Notes: generated from the sequence alone by a model not told the origin. Counted from the first letter of the stretch, positions 32,656-43,207 are shown. The stretch is 64,000 bases of DNA from Diphasiastrum complanatum (GCA_029204225.1 CM055101.1:2598528-2662527), one strand, 5' to 3'. Translations and numbers: made by a program.

Positions 32656-33420
32656 ATGGTTTCAAGATTAGATCCATTTTGGATAGAGTTCATAGAGTTC
32701 ATTTTGGATAGTAAAGGTGGTATTCATTTTGTTTTACTCACCTATTGTTCTTTTTCTTTGATTAATGATGTATCTTGCTTAATTGAGATTTGTTTATCTC
32801 AAAGATCAAGTAAGACTATTCGGTTTTTGAATGAAGTCTTTAGTTTGGAATTACTTCTTGTCCTTTGTGACTTGATTATGTTTCCAAAACATCTAGAAAG
32901 CAAGATGTTGTACCATCATTTGTATGCTCTTAAATTGAGTAAGAGCAAGTATGAGTTTAGTACTCATAGTTTGAAAAAAGGAGTTTTTTCATGTATCGAG
33001 GCATATTGTAAACTTCTTGTGAGGTTAAGTGAAGCATCCACTGAGGACACTTACACCCTCAAGAAAGTATTTAGCCTTAATTTGATCAAGTTTGAGTATG
33101 GTTTCAAGATTAGATCCATTTTGGATAGAGTTCATATTTTTTGGACTAGTGAAGCTAGTATGCTTAATCTTGAATATTGCTCATGGTACAATCTTGATCT
33201 GTATGATCTTTGTGGTCATGATGAAGCATGGGAGCCTCAGATTTTTCAGTTTTTCTTGCAGCCACTTCATGCATGTGGACTTTGCATACCCAGGATCAAA
33301 TCAGACATGCAAGAGGTACATTGGCATAGTAGCAGGTTGGTGGAATATTTTTCAAAGGCATTTGGAAAAGATTTCTATCAAAGAGAACTTATCATGGATT
33401 TGGTAAGCATGCTGCTATGA
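32656..33420 (+). CDS. N2 second ORF, partial duplicate of the previous one (254 aa)
   Basis: Its first 100 residues repeat the end of the upstream ORF almost word for word (ICLSQRSSKTI, EVFSLEL, LCDLIMFPKHLESKMLY, ALKLSKSKYEFSTHSLKK), so this element carries an internal tandem duplication of roughly 0.5 kb (about 32270-32640 and 32715-33095). It then has the CKLLVRLSEAS module and a tail. An overlapping frame ends NLSWIW like the N1 end. Function unknown. Confidence 0.45.
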   Translation: MVSRLDPFWIEFIEFILDSKGGIHFVLLTYCSFSLINDVSCLIEICLSQRSSKTIRFLNEVFSLELLLVLCDLIMFPKHLESKMLYHHLYALKLSKSKYEFSTHSLKKGVFSCIEAYCKLLVRLSEASTEDTYTLKKVFSLNLIKFEYGFKIRSILDRVHIFWTSEASMLNLEYCSWYNLDLYDLCGHDEAWEPQIFQFFLQPLHACGLCIPRIKSDMQEVHWHSSRLVEYFSKAFGKDFYQRELIMDLVSMLL

Positions 33421-33515
33421 TGGATTCTTTGTACATCTTCACTTCAAATGCAAAGCAAAGAATCCAATCTCAAAGGATCTTCAACAACATCAGATAGATA
33501 TATTTTAAGGAGGAG

Positions 33516-34372
33516 TGTTAAAAATTGTAAAACATATCTATCATCTGTTTTTAATGTTTGGGGGATCCTACCCATGTTAATATTATGTACATATCCAAGG
33601 TATGTGAATTGAGCACATATCCTTGTAGAATAGGACGAGTTTGGGTTAGGTAGATCAAATTCCAGTGACATGCATAAAGTCTAGTTGGTCTAGTATGATA
33701 TGCAATAATGTTGACAATGTCTAGTTTGACATGCATATAGAGATTCACATGGAATTGGTCAATTATGACCTTGTAGAAACTCGAGCCACAATAAATGCAT
33801 AATGTCCCAAGTTTCCATAGTGACATACAAAGCATGCAATTACTCTAATGGACACATGCATGTAGATTTGTACATGGCTAGTTGAGAAATTGTCATTTGG
33901 AGAAAGTAGGTAGAAGTTAGGTGCAACCTATGCATGCTAGCAGTTAGGTATTAAGTTAATAGTTGTTTGCACTTGAATAGGTGTAGGATGTGCATTGAAT
34001 GCAAGGAGTACCACGAATTTTGGCTCTCCTATATATGTACATATCATTCTCATTCACAAAGTAATGAAGAACCAAAGTTTTGTAGCTATCTCATGCTAAA
34101 CTGTTTTTTCTTGTTATCTCTCTAGCTCTCTCTCTCTACCTCATGTTGAGGCTAATGCTTATGCATTGTAATCTTGTACTTTTAATCATTGTTTGATTCA
34201 TTTCTATCATAGTCTATTGATTAGCATGCTAGATTGTGAATTAGCCATATCTTCTGAACTAGATCTTGTTGAACAATCTAGAATCAGGGTACTGTGCCAA
34301 TCACAAAGCTTAATCAAGATCAGTCACTCTTGTGGACATTCCCCACACGTGTGAATTTTGGAATTCTCAACA
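33516..34372 (+). repeat. 3' LTR of element N2 (about 857 bp)
   Basis: It begins TGTTAAAAATTG after the tract TATTTTAAGGAGGAG and ends TTCTCAACA, giving TGTT...AACA termini. It contains CACACGTGTG at 34344-34353. There is no second copy in the window, so the right end is inferred. Confidence 0.6.
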
Positions 34373-34378
34373 ACAGAT

Positions 34379-34848
34379 TGTCGCAAAATATTCGCGAAGA
34401 GAATTTATTTGACCCTGGAAACAGAGCGTCTATATCAACCATTGTAAACGGTTAGATTTCTACTGCTACAATATTAAAAGGCCAAAAGACCTGTAAATAA
34501 AAGGCCAAAAGACCTGTCCTGTAGCAATATAAATACATATGCACTACTCGTTGAAACTAACTCATTTAGAGACACAACAACGAGATAAGACAACAAGAGA
34601 TGTATATTGATGAATCGGATTCAGAGTTATAAAAATTCGTTTTTGATCAATAGTTTCTTATTGTCTAAATGGTCTTGAGTTGTCTCATACTTCTGCATAT
34701 AATTTCTGCATGCATATTCAATCAGAATAAATATTGTTCTATTAGTACATAGGTCAGATAAAATCGCGATTGAAGAAACTAATATTAGTTTGATTTATTC
34801 AAACTCGCATCGTGTTCGCTGTGGAAAAATATTTAATATTCTACTACA
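34379..34848 (+). mobile_element. Copia LTR (about 470 bp) of a family A-like element
   Basis: It starts TGTCGCAAAATATTCGCG and ends TTCTACTACA, one base before a PBS (TGGTATCAGAGC, 34850-34861). It holds a 23-bp-spaced direct repeat of AAAAGGCCAAAAGACCTGT (34476-34494 and 34499-34517). It begins only 6 bp after the N2 LTR. Confidence 0.7.
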
Positions 34849-34963
34849 ATGGTATCAGAGCATACGGAATCAAAGTTGATAGAATAGTATATTTGTATCC
34901 CTCTCAGCATTCTTCATACATCCATCAGTAAGCTGCTATTTGGAGGTTATTTAGAATCAAAAG

Positions 34964-35145
34964 ATGTCATCGATCACTAATATTCAGGCTAAGATCACAA
35001 CAATCTTGGACCCAGAAGGTTCAAACTACTTGATTTGGAAATTAAAGACTTCAATCTTGTTGAATGGTGAAGGTCTATGGCAATGGGTAGAACCAGTTGA
35101 GGAGAAGCCAGAAGCTACTCCTGGCAAAGAACTTCGAGAATGGAG
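34964..35145 (+). pseudogene. Copia gag, N-terminus (family A-like), truncated
   Basis: MSSITNIQAKITTILDPEGS, then NYLIWKLKTSILLNGEGLW and GKELREW match the family A gag starts at 56160 (minus strand) and 23740. The reading frame is cut at 35146 by a Gypsy LTR inserted on the other strand. Confidence 0.85.
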
Positions 35146-35685
35146 TGTCATGTGCCAAATCTCAAGCAAATAGCAATTACAAAAGAAGTAAAGCTAATAG
35201 CAAGAAAAGTACATAACATTCAAGATAGCATATCAATAAAAAGCTAGAAACATGGAGATCACCATGGAATCACATTAGCAATAAAAGAAAGAGTACAATC
35301 AATGTAAATGAGCATGGATTCATGTAGATAGGGGACATGGGACCTAGCAAAGGAAATCCCCATAGCTCATATTCACAAGGAGGAAGCTAGAAGCTCTCAC
35401 TTGCAAATGAGCCAAAAGATTCAGAAAATGATGTCTCTTGCCTAGTCATAGACAATGCTCTTACTTAACTTAACTTAACTATCTTGAGAGATAGTTAGCA
35501 CTTGTTAAGTATTATTATTCTCTACATTGGGCCCTTGTTGGCCTATTATCCTTATTAATTACTTTGGAGGGCCTAAAGAGGGAACCGCCTTGTTCTTAAG
35601 GCTAATAGCTCCTTTTGGGCCTACAAGGCTTACAATGGATATTCTGATGTATTGATAAGCACTAATGCACTAGTAGTACATGACA
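35146..35685 (-). mobile_element. Gypsy LTR (about 540 bp) with polypurine tract
   Basis: The ends are inverted (TGTCATG ... CATGACA). On the minus strand it is preceded by GAGGACAAAAATGTTTAAGT and then AGGGGGAG, which is the usual end of pol and polypurine tract of plant Ty3/Gypsy chromoviruses. It is therefore a 3' LTR on the minus strand; the internal region continues rightward but is hardly recognisable. Confidence 0.75.
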
Positions 35686-37100
35686 CTCCCCCTACTTAAA
35701 CATTTTTGTCCTCAAAAATGAAGACGCTTGTCTGATAAGCTAAATCGCCTTGGTTAAGTAGTCAAGATTGATGAGGATGTGTCGCCAACAGAATTATTGT
35801 CTCATTACAAATCCAAAGCTGTCGAATTAAATCCATTTTGTTAGCTTCAGATTGTAATCCTTGTTCCTATGGGAAAAAAATGATGGTCGAAGAAGAGTTT
35901 GATGAAGCACCATATTGCTTGTTGGCAACCAATCTGTATGGAATGGACAGAGTGCATCACCACAATATCCTCTTTTGTCTGCTTCCTCGACATCATAACG
36001 AATTGGATGCTTATCCAATTCCCTTGGATTCTTGGTTTTGTGTTGCATCTGGCTCTTCTACCGTGGCTGACAATCATTGTTGTTTCTGGGCATACTGTTG
36101 ACCGAAATATATTTTTTCAAATTTGGTCAATACCTCATTCATAGGTGGTTGTGAATATTTGACCTGATTGACCACAAAAATGGACTCTTGTCTTGAAATA
36201 TAAAATTTGCAGCTGCCCATATAAATCGTTGATGCATCAATCACAATCCAAAGTTGAACCAGGGATATGATGTTTCATAAAAGTACACAACATGGCGGGA
36301 CTAGCACAAAAAACAACTATATATTGCAACTTTTCCAATGGTTTTACAGAAGAATCCAAATTCGTCATAATACAAAATCGACAAATTATAAAAAATTTCA
36401 AAAAGCATGCAAATTTATAGAAGCCAGTAGGCTATAGACACAAAATAAAATTCTGTATATTAAATAAAAATATCTACAAAGTCAATTCAGCAGTATCTAA
36501 TCTACTTCCGATATTTTTTCCAATGAAAGTTGCAACTTAGAATCATGAAACAATTTTCTTCTTTCGTGTGGATCCAGTAGCTCATAGTTTTCATGCTTAC
36601 TCAAATCAACGTTAAGCAGCATACACTGCAAAATGAGATGATCTGAGCATGGAATTCACTGGTCCATATCCTAAAATTTTAACCGCAATAGTTTTCTTTA
36701 CAAAAATTATTTTATGCACCTTATTAAAATTATGTCCTCCAAGAAAATGAGACAGTGCCTTGATTGCCATAATCATAGTTTCACCATGTTGATGAAACTT
36801 TGAATGGGCAACACTTATCTCATTATTCTTGAAAGACTTTAGATAGTGCCCGAGTGCACGATCTCTTGAAAATTCTCCCGCAGAAGATCTATGCCTTTCT
36901 CAACGAATTGCGAAATCATCAAGGAAAATTGTTTCCTAAAATGATAAAAAACAAAGTAAGCTCCAGTATATAATCTGACATAGCAAATCTACTAGTACTT
37001 GATAAGAGACAAAAATCTGCGCATTCGGCTTTGTCTTCTCTGATTATTGTCTCTCCATCAATATTATGTCCACCTTTCGATGTCAATATAGTTGGTGAAT
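35686..37100. other. Degenerate sequence, mostly unassigned
   Basis: The first bases (35686-35730) are the polypurine tract and pol end of the Gypsy element. Beyond that, short ORFs in several frames (35827-36144) do not give a recognisable domain. 36150-37100 is AT-rich with nothing I can name. Confidence 0.4.
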
Positions 37101-37110
37101 AGACAGTTGG

Positions 37111-37870
37111 CTATGGAAAACCAAGTTGACTTTGGATTCTAAGAAACTCCTCCTCAGAAGGTAGATCATCTTCTTTGTTGTGCATTTCCTCCACAGCCAT
37201 TTTCAAGCAATCTTTCCCTGAATAAAACTTATCATTATGTACATCGTCAACACCAGGGAGAAGGTCATCAGCATCAAAATCAATTATATCCAAAAATTCG
37301 TCAAGCTCTTTGCTCAAAATGCAAAGAGTCTCAGCTTCAGTGAAGTCAAAAAGATTCGATATATCCGATATTGTCAAAAAGGAATTATTATCTATTATAA
37401 GTAGGCAAAGTGATCAAAGATTTATCAGAAGGAGAAAAGATAGTCTGTGTTCTAAGACCTATAAAAGTAGCCCTATTTTGAGCAGGATCAAAATCAGAAC
37501 AATCATCTAAATTAACCTTCGTATCAATTAATAAAGCTTGGTAGAGTCAATGGCAAAATAACCACTCTCATATTTCTTGACAGTTGCATTGATACCATTT
37601 TGACATCAAATATGAAAAAGCTGAATTGTCTAAATCCAACTTCAAGGATGTCATTGATTGTCCCACAATAATCAAGTTGGGAAGAGAGTAAATTGGTGTC
37701 CGCCATGCTTCCTTGACTCTCTTGGGCAAAAATTTGCCATGACTCTACAATCATACGTGTTTCTATTTTTGTCAATGCACTTCATACAAAAGTGTCGTCC
37801 ATGCATCCATAGTACATTGTATTTTTTTCTAAACGAAATTGAACTAAATGTGTTAGGGATATAGAAGATC
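37111..37870 (-). pseudogene. Possible CACTA-type transposon fragment (DUF4216-like)
   Basis: On the minus strand DYCGTINDILEVGFRQFSFF and IFDVKMV resemble the 'YYGxIxDILEL...VVLFKCDW' pattern of the DUF4216 region that follows the transposase domain in plant CACTA/EnSpm elements. A preceding SWQIFAQESQGSMADTNLL fits poorly. An acidic ORF downstream (37111-37377, DEFLDIIDFDADDLLPG) may belong to the same unit. There are no terminal inverted repeats, so this is tentative. Confidence 0.35.
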
Positions 37871-37959
37871 AAGCCGAGTGCGCACACAACCCACAAGATA
37901 TACTCATGAGTCTACATGTCTCTTGATTCAGGAATCGACGATAGTCGAAGAGGCAGTCA

Positions 37960-38285
37960 GCCAAAAGCTCCTATTGGCTGTAATATCATTGATTGCAAAG
38001 GGATCTTCAAGATCAAGTATAATGCCAATGGAGCAATTGATTGAAGGAAGGCAAGACTGGTAGCACAAGGATTCATTCAGATCCCCAATGTCGACTACAG
38101 TGAGACTTTTAGTCCAGTAGTCAAGCATTCGTCGATCCAAGCCCTCCTATCATAAGCTGTAGCTGTCGACCTCGAAGTATATAAACTTGATGTACAAACA
38201 ACTTATTTGAATGGAGTTATATAAGAAGAAATCTACATGATCCAGCCCAAAGGATACGTTTTAGAAGGTATGAAAAATCATGTCT
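37960..38285 (+). pseudogene. Copia reverse transcriptase fragment
   Basis: GIFKIKYNANGAID, then [20 protein letters not shown] and [30 protein letters not shown] and EEIYMIQPKGYVLEG, with three stops. These are the RT fingers and first palm motif (LDV in place of the usual MDV). It is cut off before the YVDD box. Confidence 0.85.
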
Positions 38286-38650
38286 GTAAGTTCCTGCTCA
38301 GTACTCCGTTATTCAGGTCTCAGAATAAAGACATGATTCATTATCAGGACCTGGTGGCACTCGACAAGCATATCTACAAAGCTAAGGTTGACAGAATGTT
38401 TACCAAGTTACATAATGATTTCAAGTCTATAGATGAGTGCCCAATTCATAATAAAAAATGTAGATTTGTTGATTTTCAGTCGGCTTATATTTTTTTTCCT
38501 TTTGTTAAATATTTCTGACGATTCAGACTCTGTGCCCTCCACTTCTGAAGTAGCTTTTTCTAGTGGTACAAAGTCTGAAAAGTCAAAGATTGTAGATATA
38601 GATATTTGAGATATATCTCAAAAAATGCCTCCACACCAGGGCCCTCAAAA

Positions 38651-38743
38651 AAAGAAAGATGGCCCGATAACTCTAGAACTAAGCACATGTGGTGCCGTCG
38701 AAATAAGAAAGTACTGTATAAGTCGATCATTGCTATTTTAACT
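38651..38743 (-). repeat. Truncated 3' LTR of the 38.7-41.5 kb Copia element
   Basis: It matches the right part of the LTR at 41258-41508 (shared GTATAAGTCGATCATTGCTA). On the minus strand it begins after a GAGGGAGAG tract. Its left part is lost near 38651. Confidence 0.7.
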
Positions 38744-38779
38744 CTCTCCCTCAATGATCAACGTCTCTCTTTATTTTAG

Positions 38780-39125
38780 AGTTTACTCTATTCATGGAAC
38801 ATACCTCCATGATAGTATTACAAGTAAAGGCTTCTTACATAACCAGATCTAAGCCAAGTTTGGCTCTAAAAGTCTCAAACTTTTTTTTTACTTAAAACTT
38901 TTGTAAATATATCAGCAACTTGTAATAATGTAGAACAATGTACAATACTTATATCTTCAGATTATAACTTCTCACGCACAAAGTGATATTGTACCTCAAT
39001 ATGCTTTGTCCTTGCGTGAAAGATAGGATTCTTAGCCAATTGTATTCCACTTTGACTGTCACAAAAAATAACAGTAGGATTTACCTGCTTCATGCCAATC
39101 TCACATAACAACTTACATAGCCAAA
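38780..39125 (-). pseudogene. Copia RNase H C-terminus
   Basis: FCDSQSGIQLAKNPIFHART, KHIEVQYHFVREKL and, after a stop, LLQVADIFTKVLSKKKFETF: the last part of Copia RNase H. At about 39120 it joins directly to a gag zinc-knuckle region, so nearly all of pol has been deleted from this element. Confidence 0.85.
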
Positions 39126-40032
39126 CTGGCACCATCATCAACTTGGGACGCCAATGCCGATGAGAAGACACTTGTCTCGTCATCTTCTCCATCATCTTCA
39201 GCAATGTTGCCTTGTTGAGTCATTTTTCTCGCCTTTATGTCCGTTTTCTTCTTGTAACACTCGCGTGCCCAATGACCTGGTTTGTGGCAATAGTAACATT
39301 TGCCTTTCTTCTTATTTTTCTCTTTTGATGACGACTCTCTCTCGTCATCATCATCCTTGGATTTCTTAGGAATCCTTTTCCATCCTTTCTGCTTGCCTTT
39401 AGCAAGCAAGACTTGATCCTCCTATGGGGTTTGCCTTGACTTCACCACTTCGCAACGCTGCTCTTCTTGCAACATGATTCTGTGAAAGTCTTCAAAAGTA
39501 GGAACCCTCTCCCTCGAAGCAATGCCGCTCACAAACATTTGTAGCCCTTCCGAGACACCACTCATTGTGGTACGTACCATTCAACGTCCCTAATTGGTTC
39601 TCCACTTGCCACAAGTTGATCTCTTAGCTCCTTTATCCTAGTGAAGAAAGATCTCATTGATTCACTTTCTTCCATCCTTACCACATTCAATCTCGACTTC
39701 AAGAACATGGCCCGAGCTGGATTGCAAGTTTGAAATTGCATTCTAAGATCTTCTCAAGATCCCCTAGCCGTCGTGGCATCACTTATATGAGTGATTACAT
39801 GGTCTTTCACTGAAAGATTGATTAAGGACAATGCTCTCTGCGCCTTTTTATCAAAGGCCCTCATGTCACCTGGAGTGGTATTTGGCCAGACTTCAATACC
39901 TGCCACGATCTCCCATAACTCTTTCTCCATCAAAATGCCCTTCATTTTGAGTTTCCAGATGTTGTAGTTAGAAGCCCCATCAAGTTTGATTGCATCGCCC
40001 AAAATTGCCTCATTGATGTTTGCCATCTCCAA
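39125..40032 (-). pseudogene. Copia gag with zinc knuckle
   Basis: The gag start (40032) reads MEMANINEAILGDAIKLDG, then NYNIWKLKMKGILMEKELW, the UBN2-type opening. Downstream a Lys/Asp-rich linker leads to CYYCHKPGHWARECYKKK (39250-39310), a perfect CX2CX4HX4C knuckle. The middle (39420-39750) is frameshifted but still shows gag helices. Together with the RNase H at 38780-39125 and the LTRs at 38651 and 41258 it forms one internally deleted minus-strand element. Confidence 0.85.
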
Positions 40033-41245
40033 ACTGCTTGAAAATCCACCTATAGGCTATAAAGCATATGCCGAAGCCAACTGCGATGTCAGAAATCACA
40101 AATAATGACCTGCAATTTTTGGCTTACTAGGCCACCCGTCGCTCTTTCGCCAAATTGAAAGCCAAACTGGCGTCGCTTTTCGAAATGCTTCTCGTCACCA
40201 ACTACCAACTACCTGCCCAGTGGAATGGTAAAATCACTTTTGGCATGTTCTGAACACTTTTCCCATGGCAATCACTCTGTTTTGGTGTATCGTACTTGCA
40301 GGTACAGTCAGGGTGCCCTTCGTTTGGAGGCTATAGCCTTTCGTTTGGCCAAAATAGGCTAAAGGAGGTGAAAATAAGGGCAATTTGGGTTTTTGAACTG
40401 TTTCTTTAGTGTGAAGAAACTTCACCGTTCAAAAACTTGGGACCCAACAATTGTTTCAGTTTGAAGATTTTTAATGAAGTTGTAATGCACTTTGCACTTC
40501 AGACCCCTTCAGGCTTTTTCACATCAATCCAATGGATCCTTTAGATCCAACGACCCACTTGACGTGCAATCACCATCGTCGATCAGTGTGACTCGAGATT
40601 GGACGACTTTCCACGCTTCTGCCTGTTAATCAAGAGCCTTTGAAGCACCAGGCACTTCGGGTTGCTAACAGGCTAGCTGAGTTGGACACGCGCGAGGTCC
40701 TGCGACCTCTCCTCCTCTTCTCTCTTTATGATGGATCTTTCACCAAGCTATGGTGGCTGCCATCATGGATTTGATCCATGCTCTCTTGTCTTTTCACGAT
40801 TGTCCATGGCCTGCTCCGAGCTGACTCGCCCTACCACGACGCCCTGCTTTGTGCCTTTACATCTCCAGAAACGGTGTTCATCAGAGAGAAACTAAGGTTT
40901 CTCAACTACAAATCCTAGCTGTCTTTTTGGCTATCTGACCTTTTTGAGAATTAATTTGAGCAGCTCTCTATCTCTCTGAGATCTCCCTACAGTAGGCTAT
41001 TATATTCTGCTCCAAACCGCTCTTCAAATGGTGTTCGATTGGATTCAAACCAAGCACACATGCCAAGAAACCCTTTAGAAGATTTTCCAGCTTCACTTTT
41101 TGCTTGCTCTCCGATTCAGTGACAATCCCCTGCCTCTGAATCTTCTTACAGTTTTGAGCTATTCCACGAATCTCCACAGACTCGGTTTTGTGCTTCCTAG
41201 CCAACAAACCGTCGTGAATTCGCAGCTCTCTGTTCTTGTCCCGGT

Positions 41246-41257
41246 GATCTGATACCA
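41246..41257 (-). other. Primer-binding site
   Basis: The minus strand reads TGGTATCAGATC directly after the LTR end at 41258. The last base but one of the usual PBS context differs (GATC instead of GAGC). Confidence 0.75.
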
Positions 41258-41508
41258 AGTTAAAAAACACAGTTTAAACACCCGATCAGATAATCACTAC
41301 AGCATAACATCAAGTGCAACAAGACAAGACAACATAATTGCTCTCCACAAACTGTATATTCAACTAATAAGTAAGTACAAAGATAAGTTGCTTAAAAGCA
41401 CTCAAAGGGCATGTAAAAGAAAGACGACCCAATAACTCTAGAACTAAGCACACGTTGTGCTGTCGAAATAAGAAAGTATTGTATAAGTCGATCATTGCTA
41501 TTTTAACT
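41258..41508 (-). mobile_element. 5' LTR (about 251 bp) with AGTT...AACT ends
   Basis: On the minus strand the repeat shared with 38651-38743 starts (A)GTTAAAATAGC and ends TTTTTTAACT immediately before the PBS. The termini are inverted (AGTTAAAA/TTTTAACT) but lack the usual TG...CA. The leader between this LTR and gag is 40033-41245. Confidence 0.65.
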
Positions 41509-41509
41509 G

Positions 41510-42186
41510 TCTAGTCATCTGACGACACGTTTCTCGGCCGTCTTTTCACACGTGCAAAAATTTGCGAAAATTTATTAAAAACAAAAAGCAAACTGGATTC
41601 AAAATTAGACATTTTAAACAAAAATAACAGAACTGAAGTTCCAAATATCACTCTGAGGCGCAAACCCTAGGTCCAACAAGCACGTCAAATCAACGTGCGT
41701 TCGAGAGAGATATTTGAAGTTGGAGTATTGGATCCGAGCACAAGAACAACGAGTAGAAAAGAAAAGGGTTGCGAAATGTGCTCGAATGCGATACCAGATG
41801 ATGCAGTATCGGATCCAGGCGCATAATAGCCAACGAGATGTAATGAGAGCAAGCGGTGCAATCGATATCCGGCAAAGCAATCATGAATTTGCGTGAAAAT
41901 TCGAACCCAAAAAGACATATTTATGAAAAGAATTTGGCAGTGTGGAGGAGTGGCAAAGGAACACGTGTCGACTTGTGACTCACCAAATAAAATGTGTCGT
42001 ACTTAGTATGATTGATCTGACATTTGTCACATGCGAGAATGACATGCGTCAATTAGGGATTCGCGCATGTGTCTTGGCCCACGTGGCCTCATAATAGGGT
42101 CATCATTGTCAATACGGACATTCCATGTGGTCTAATCATCTTATGACACGTGTCTCGGCTATCTTTTCACACGTGCAAAAATTTCG
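41510..42186. repeat. Direct repeat pair with G-box-like palindromes
   Basis: About 56 bp at 41510-41565 recurs at 42130-42186 (shared TCTTTTCACACGTGCAAAAA). Between and in the copies are ACACGTGT (41961-41968), CCACGTGG (42079-42086) and GACACGTGTC (42145-42154). The block lies upstream of the H3-like pseudogene and might be its old promoter or part of a repeat. Confidence 0.6.
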
Positions 42187-42507
42187 TATGTATAAGTCCT
42201 CAAAATTTTCATTTATTTTTGCAAAATTTTTGCTTTTAGCTCCCGATATTGCTCTCAAGCGCGCTCTTTCATCTTTCAAGCTTTCGCCCTCTCACAGTGC
42301 GCTTGAGTCCGATAACGCCTACTGTGCAATATCGCTTTTGAGCACGCATCTCTGTTCTGCAAATAATCTCTGTAGATCTTGCATTCGAAACCGATATTCA
42401 GTGTTGGTATCGATCTCAAGCGCCCTTTCATCACAATTTTTTTTTTGTTTTGATCCACTTTTGTTTTGTTCAAACTTCTTTTTGTTAATTTTCTTCTTCC
42501 AAGAATG

Positions 42508-43189
42508 ATGGCTAGGACCAAATCCACCGCCCATGCCATTACCATTATACAACCATCCCATTCTCGTGCTCTCCCTGGTACTGGCCGTAGGCGTGGCAGG
42601 AAGCATGTTTGGCTGAGGGAGATCAGAAAACTCTAGATATCAACTAAATTGTTAATCCCTAGAGCTCCTTTTGGCCGATCGGTACGGAATGTCACTCTGT
42701 CACTTGGGCTGGATGTTCGGTTTTCCGTGACAGCCATGTAGGCCTTGCAGGGTGCTGCAGAAGATTTTCCAGTCCCAATTTTTTGAGGATTCGTGTCTTT
42801 TGGCAGTGCATGGTAAGCGTGTCACCATCATGCCAAAGGATTTTGTCATTCTCAAAAGGCTTCGGGACATATATTCTGGTCTGCATGTTGATAATGCCAG
42901 CACCTCCATAGACCTGCCTCTGGATAGAACCGATTCGCCTACTACCTCTAGGAGGAAGAGAAAGTAGCATGTCCCCAAGAAGGCTGGATCTCAAAGGCCA
43001 ACTGCTTCCCTTCCTTCTAGAGTTATCCCGACCAAAAGACCTCGTGTCTTCCTGAGCACTGAGTCAGATGCTGGAGAATCTGACTCAGATCAAGAATCTT
43101 CACCTCTTCCTCCATCTGTTAATTGTCCAGCTCCTCAGCAGGTTCCATCACCAAAAGTGTTAATTACCCATGAGGAGCTCAAAAAATAA
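42508..43189 (+). pseudogene. Histone H3-like pseudogene with long C-terminal tail
   Basis: It opens MARTKSTA, like H3 (MARTKQTA). After a divergent, Arg-rich N-terminal tail comes the H3 fold: WLREIRKL*ISTKLLI (H3 LREIRKYQKSTELLI), PRAPFGRSVR, DVRFSVTAM*ALQGAAEDF (H3 DLRFQSSAVAALQEAAEAY), then after a one-base shift near 42780, FFEDSCLLAVHGKRVTIMPK and DFVILKRLRDIYSG (H3 RVTIMPKDIQLARRIRG). PRAPF and AAEDF recall centromeric H3 variants, whereas loop 1 has the length of canonical H3. The frame then continues, across one TAG (42965-42967), into a tail of about 100 residues with basic (KRPR, RRKRK) and acidic Ser-rich (ESDSDQESS) parts, ending at 43189. The in-frame stops at 42634, 42739 and 42965 are all TAG. 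There are no introns. It is not functional as written. Confidence 0.75.
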
Positions 43190-43207
43190 TAGAGAAATCT
43201 GTAAATA

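Larger units (their letters stand above)
30290..34372 (+). mobile_element. Copia-derived element N2 (5' LTR missing)
   Basis: A leader (30290-30634) is shared with the element at 45100-45440. It is followed by a shortened gag (30635-30940), a protease, heavily diverged integrase- and RT-like sequence (31124-33420), a polypurine tract (33503-33515) and a 3' LTR (33516-34372). No standard integrase or RT catalytic core is present, so it is non-autonomous. The 5' LTR is lost at the junction near 30245-30290. It shares its 3'-terminal coding modules with N1. Confidence 0.75.

Noticed and set aside
41614-41918. Overlapping ORFs on both strands
   Set aside because: Three frames are open over the same 250 bp without any recognisable motif; likely chance.
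42508-42967. A functional centromeric H3 gene
   Set aside because: Two in-frame stops and a frameshift within the fold, and no introns, whereas plant CENH3 genes are usually multi-exon.
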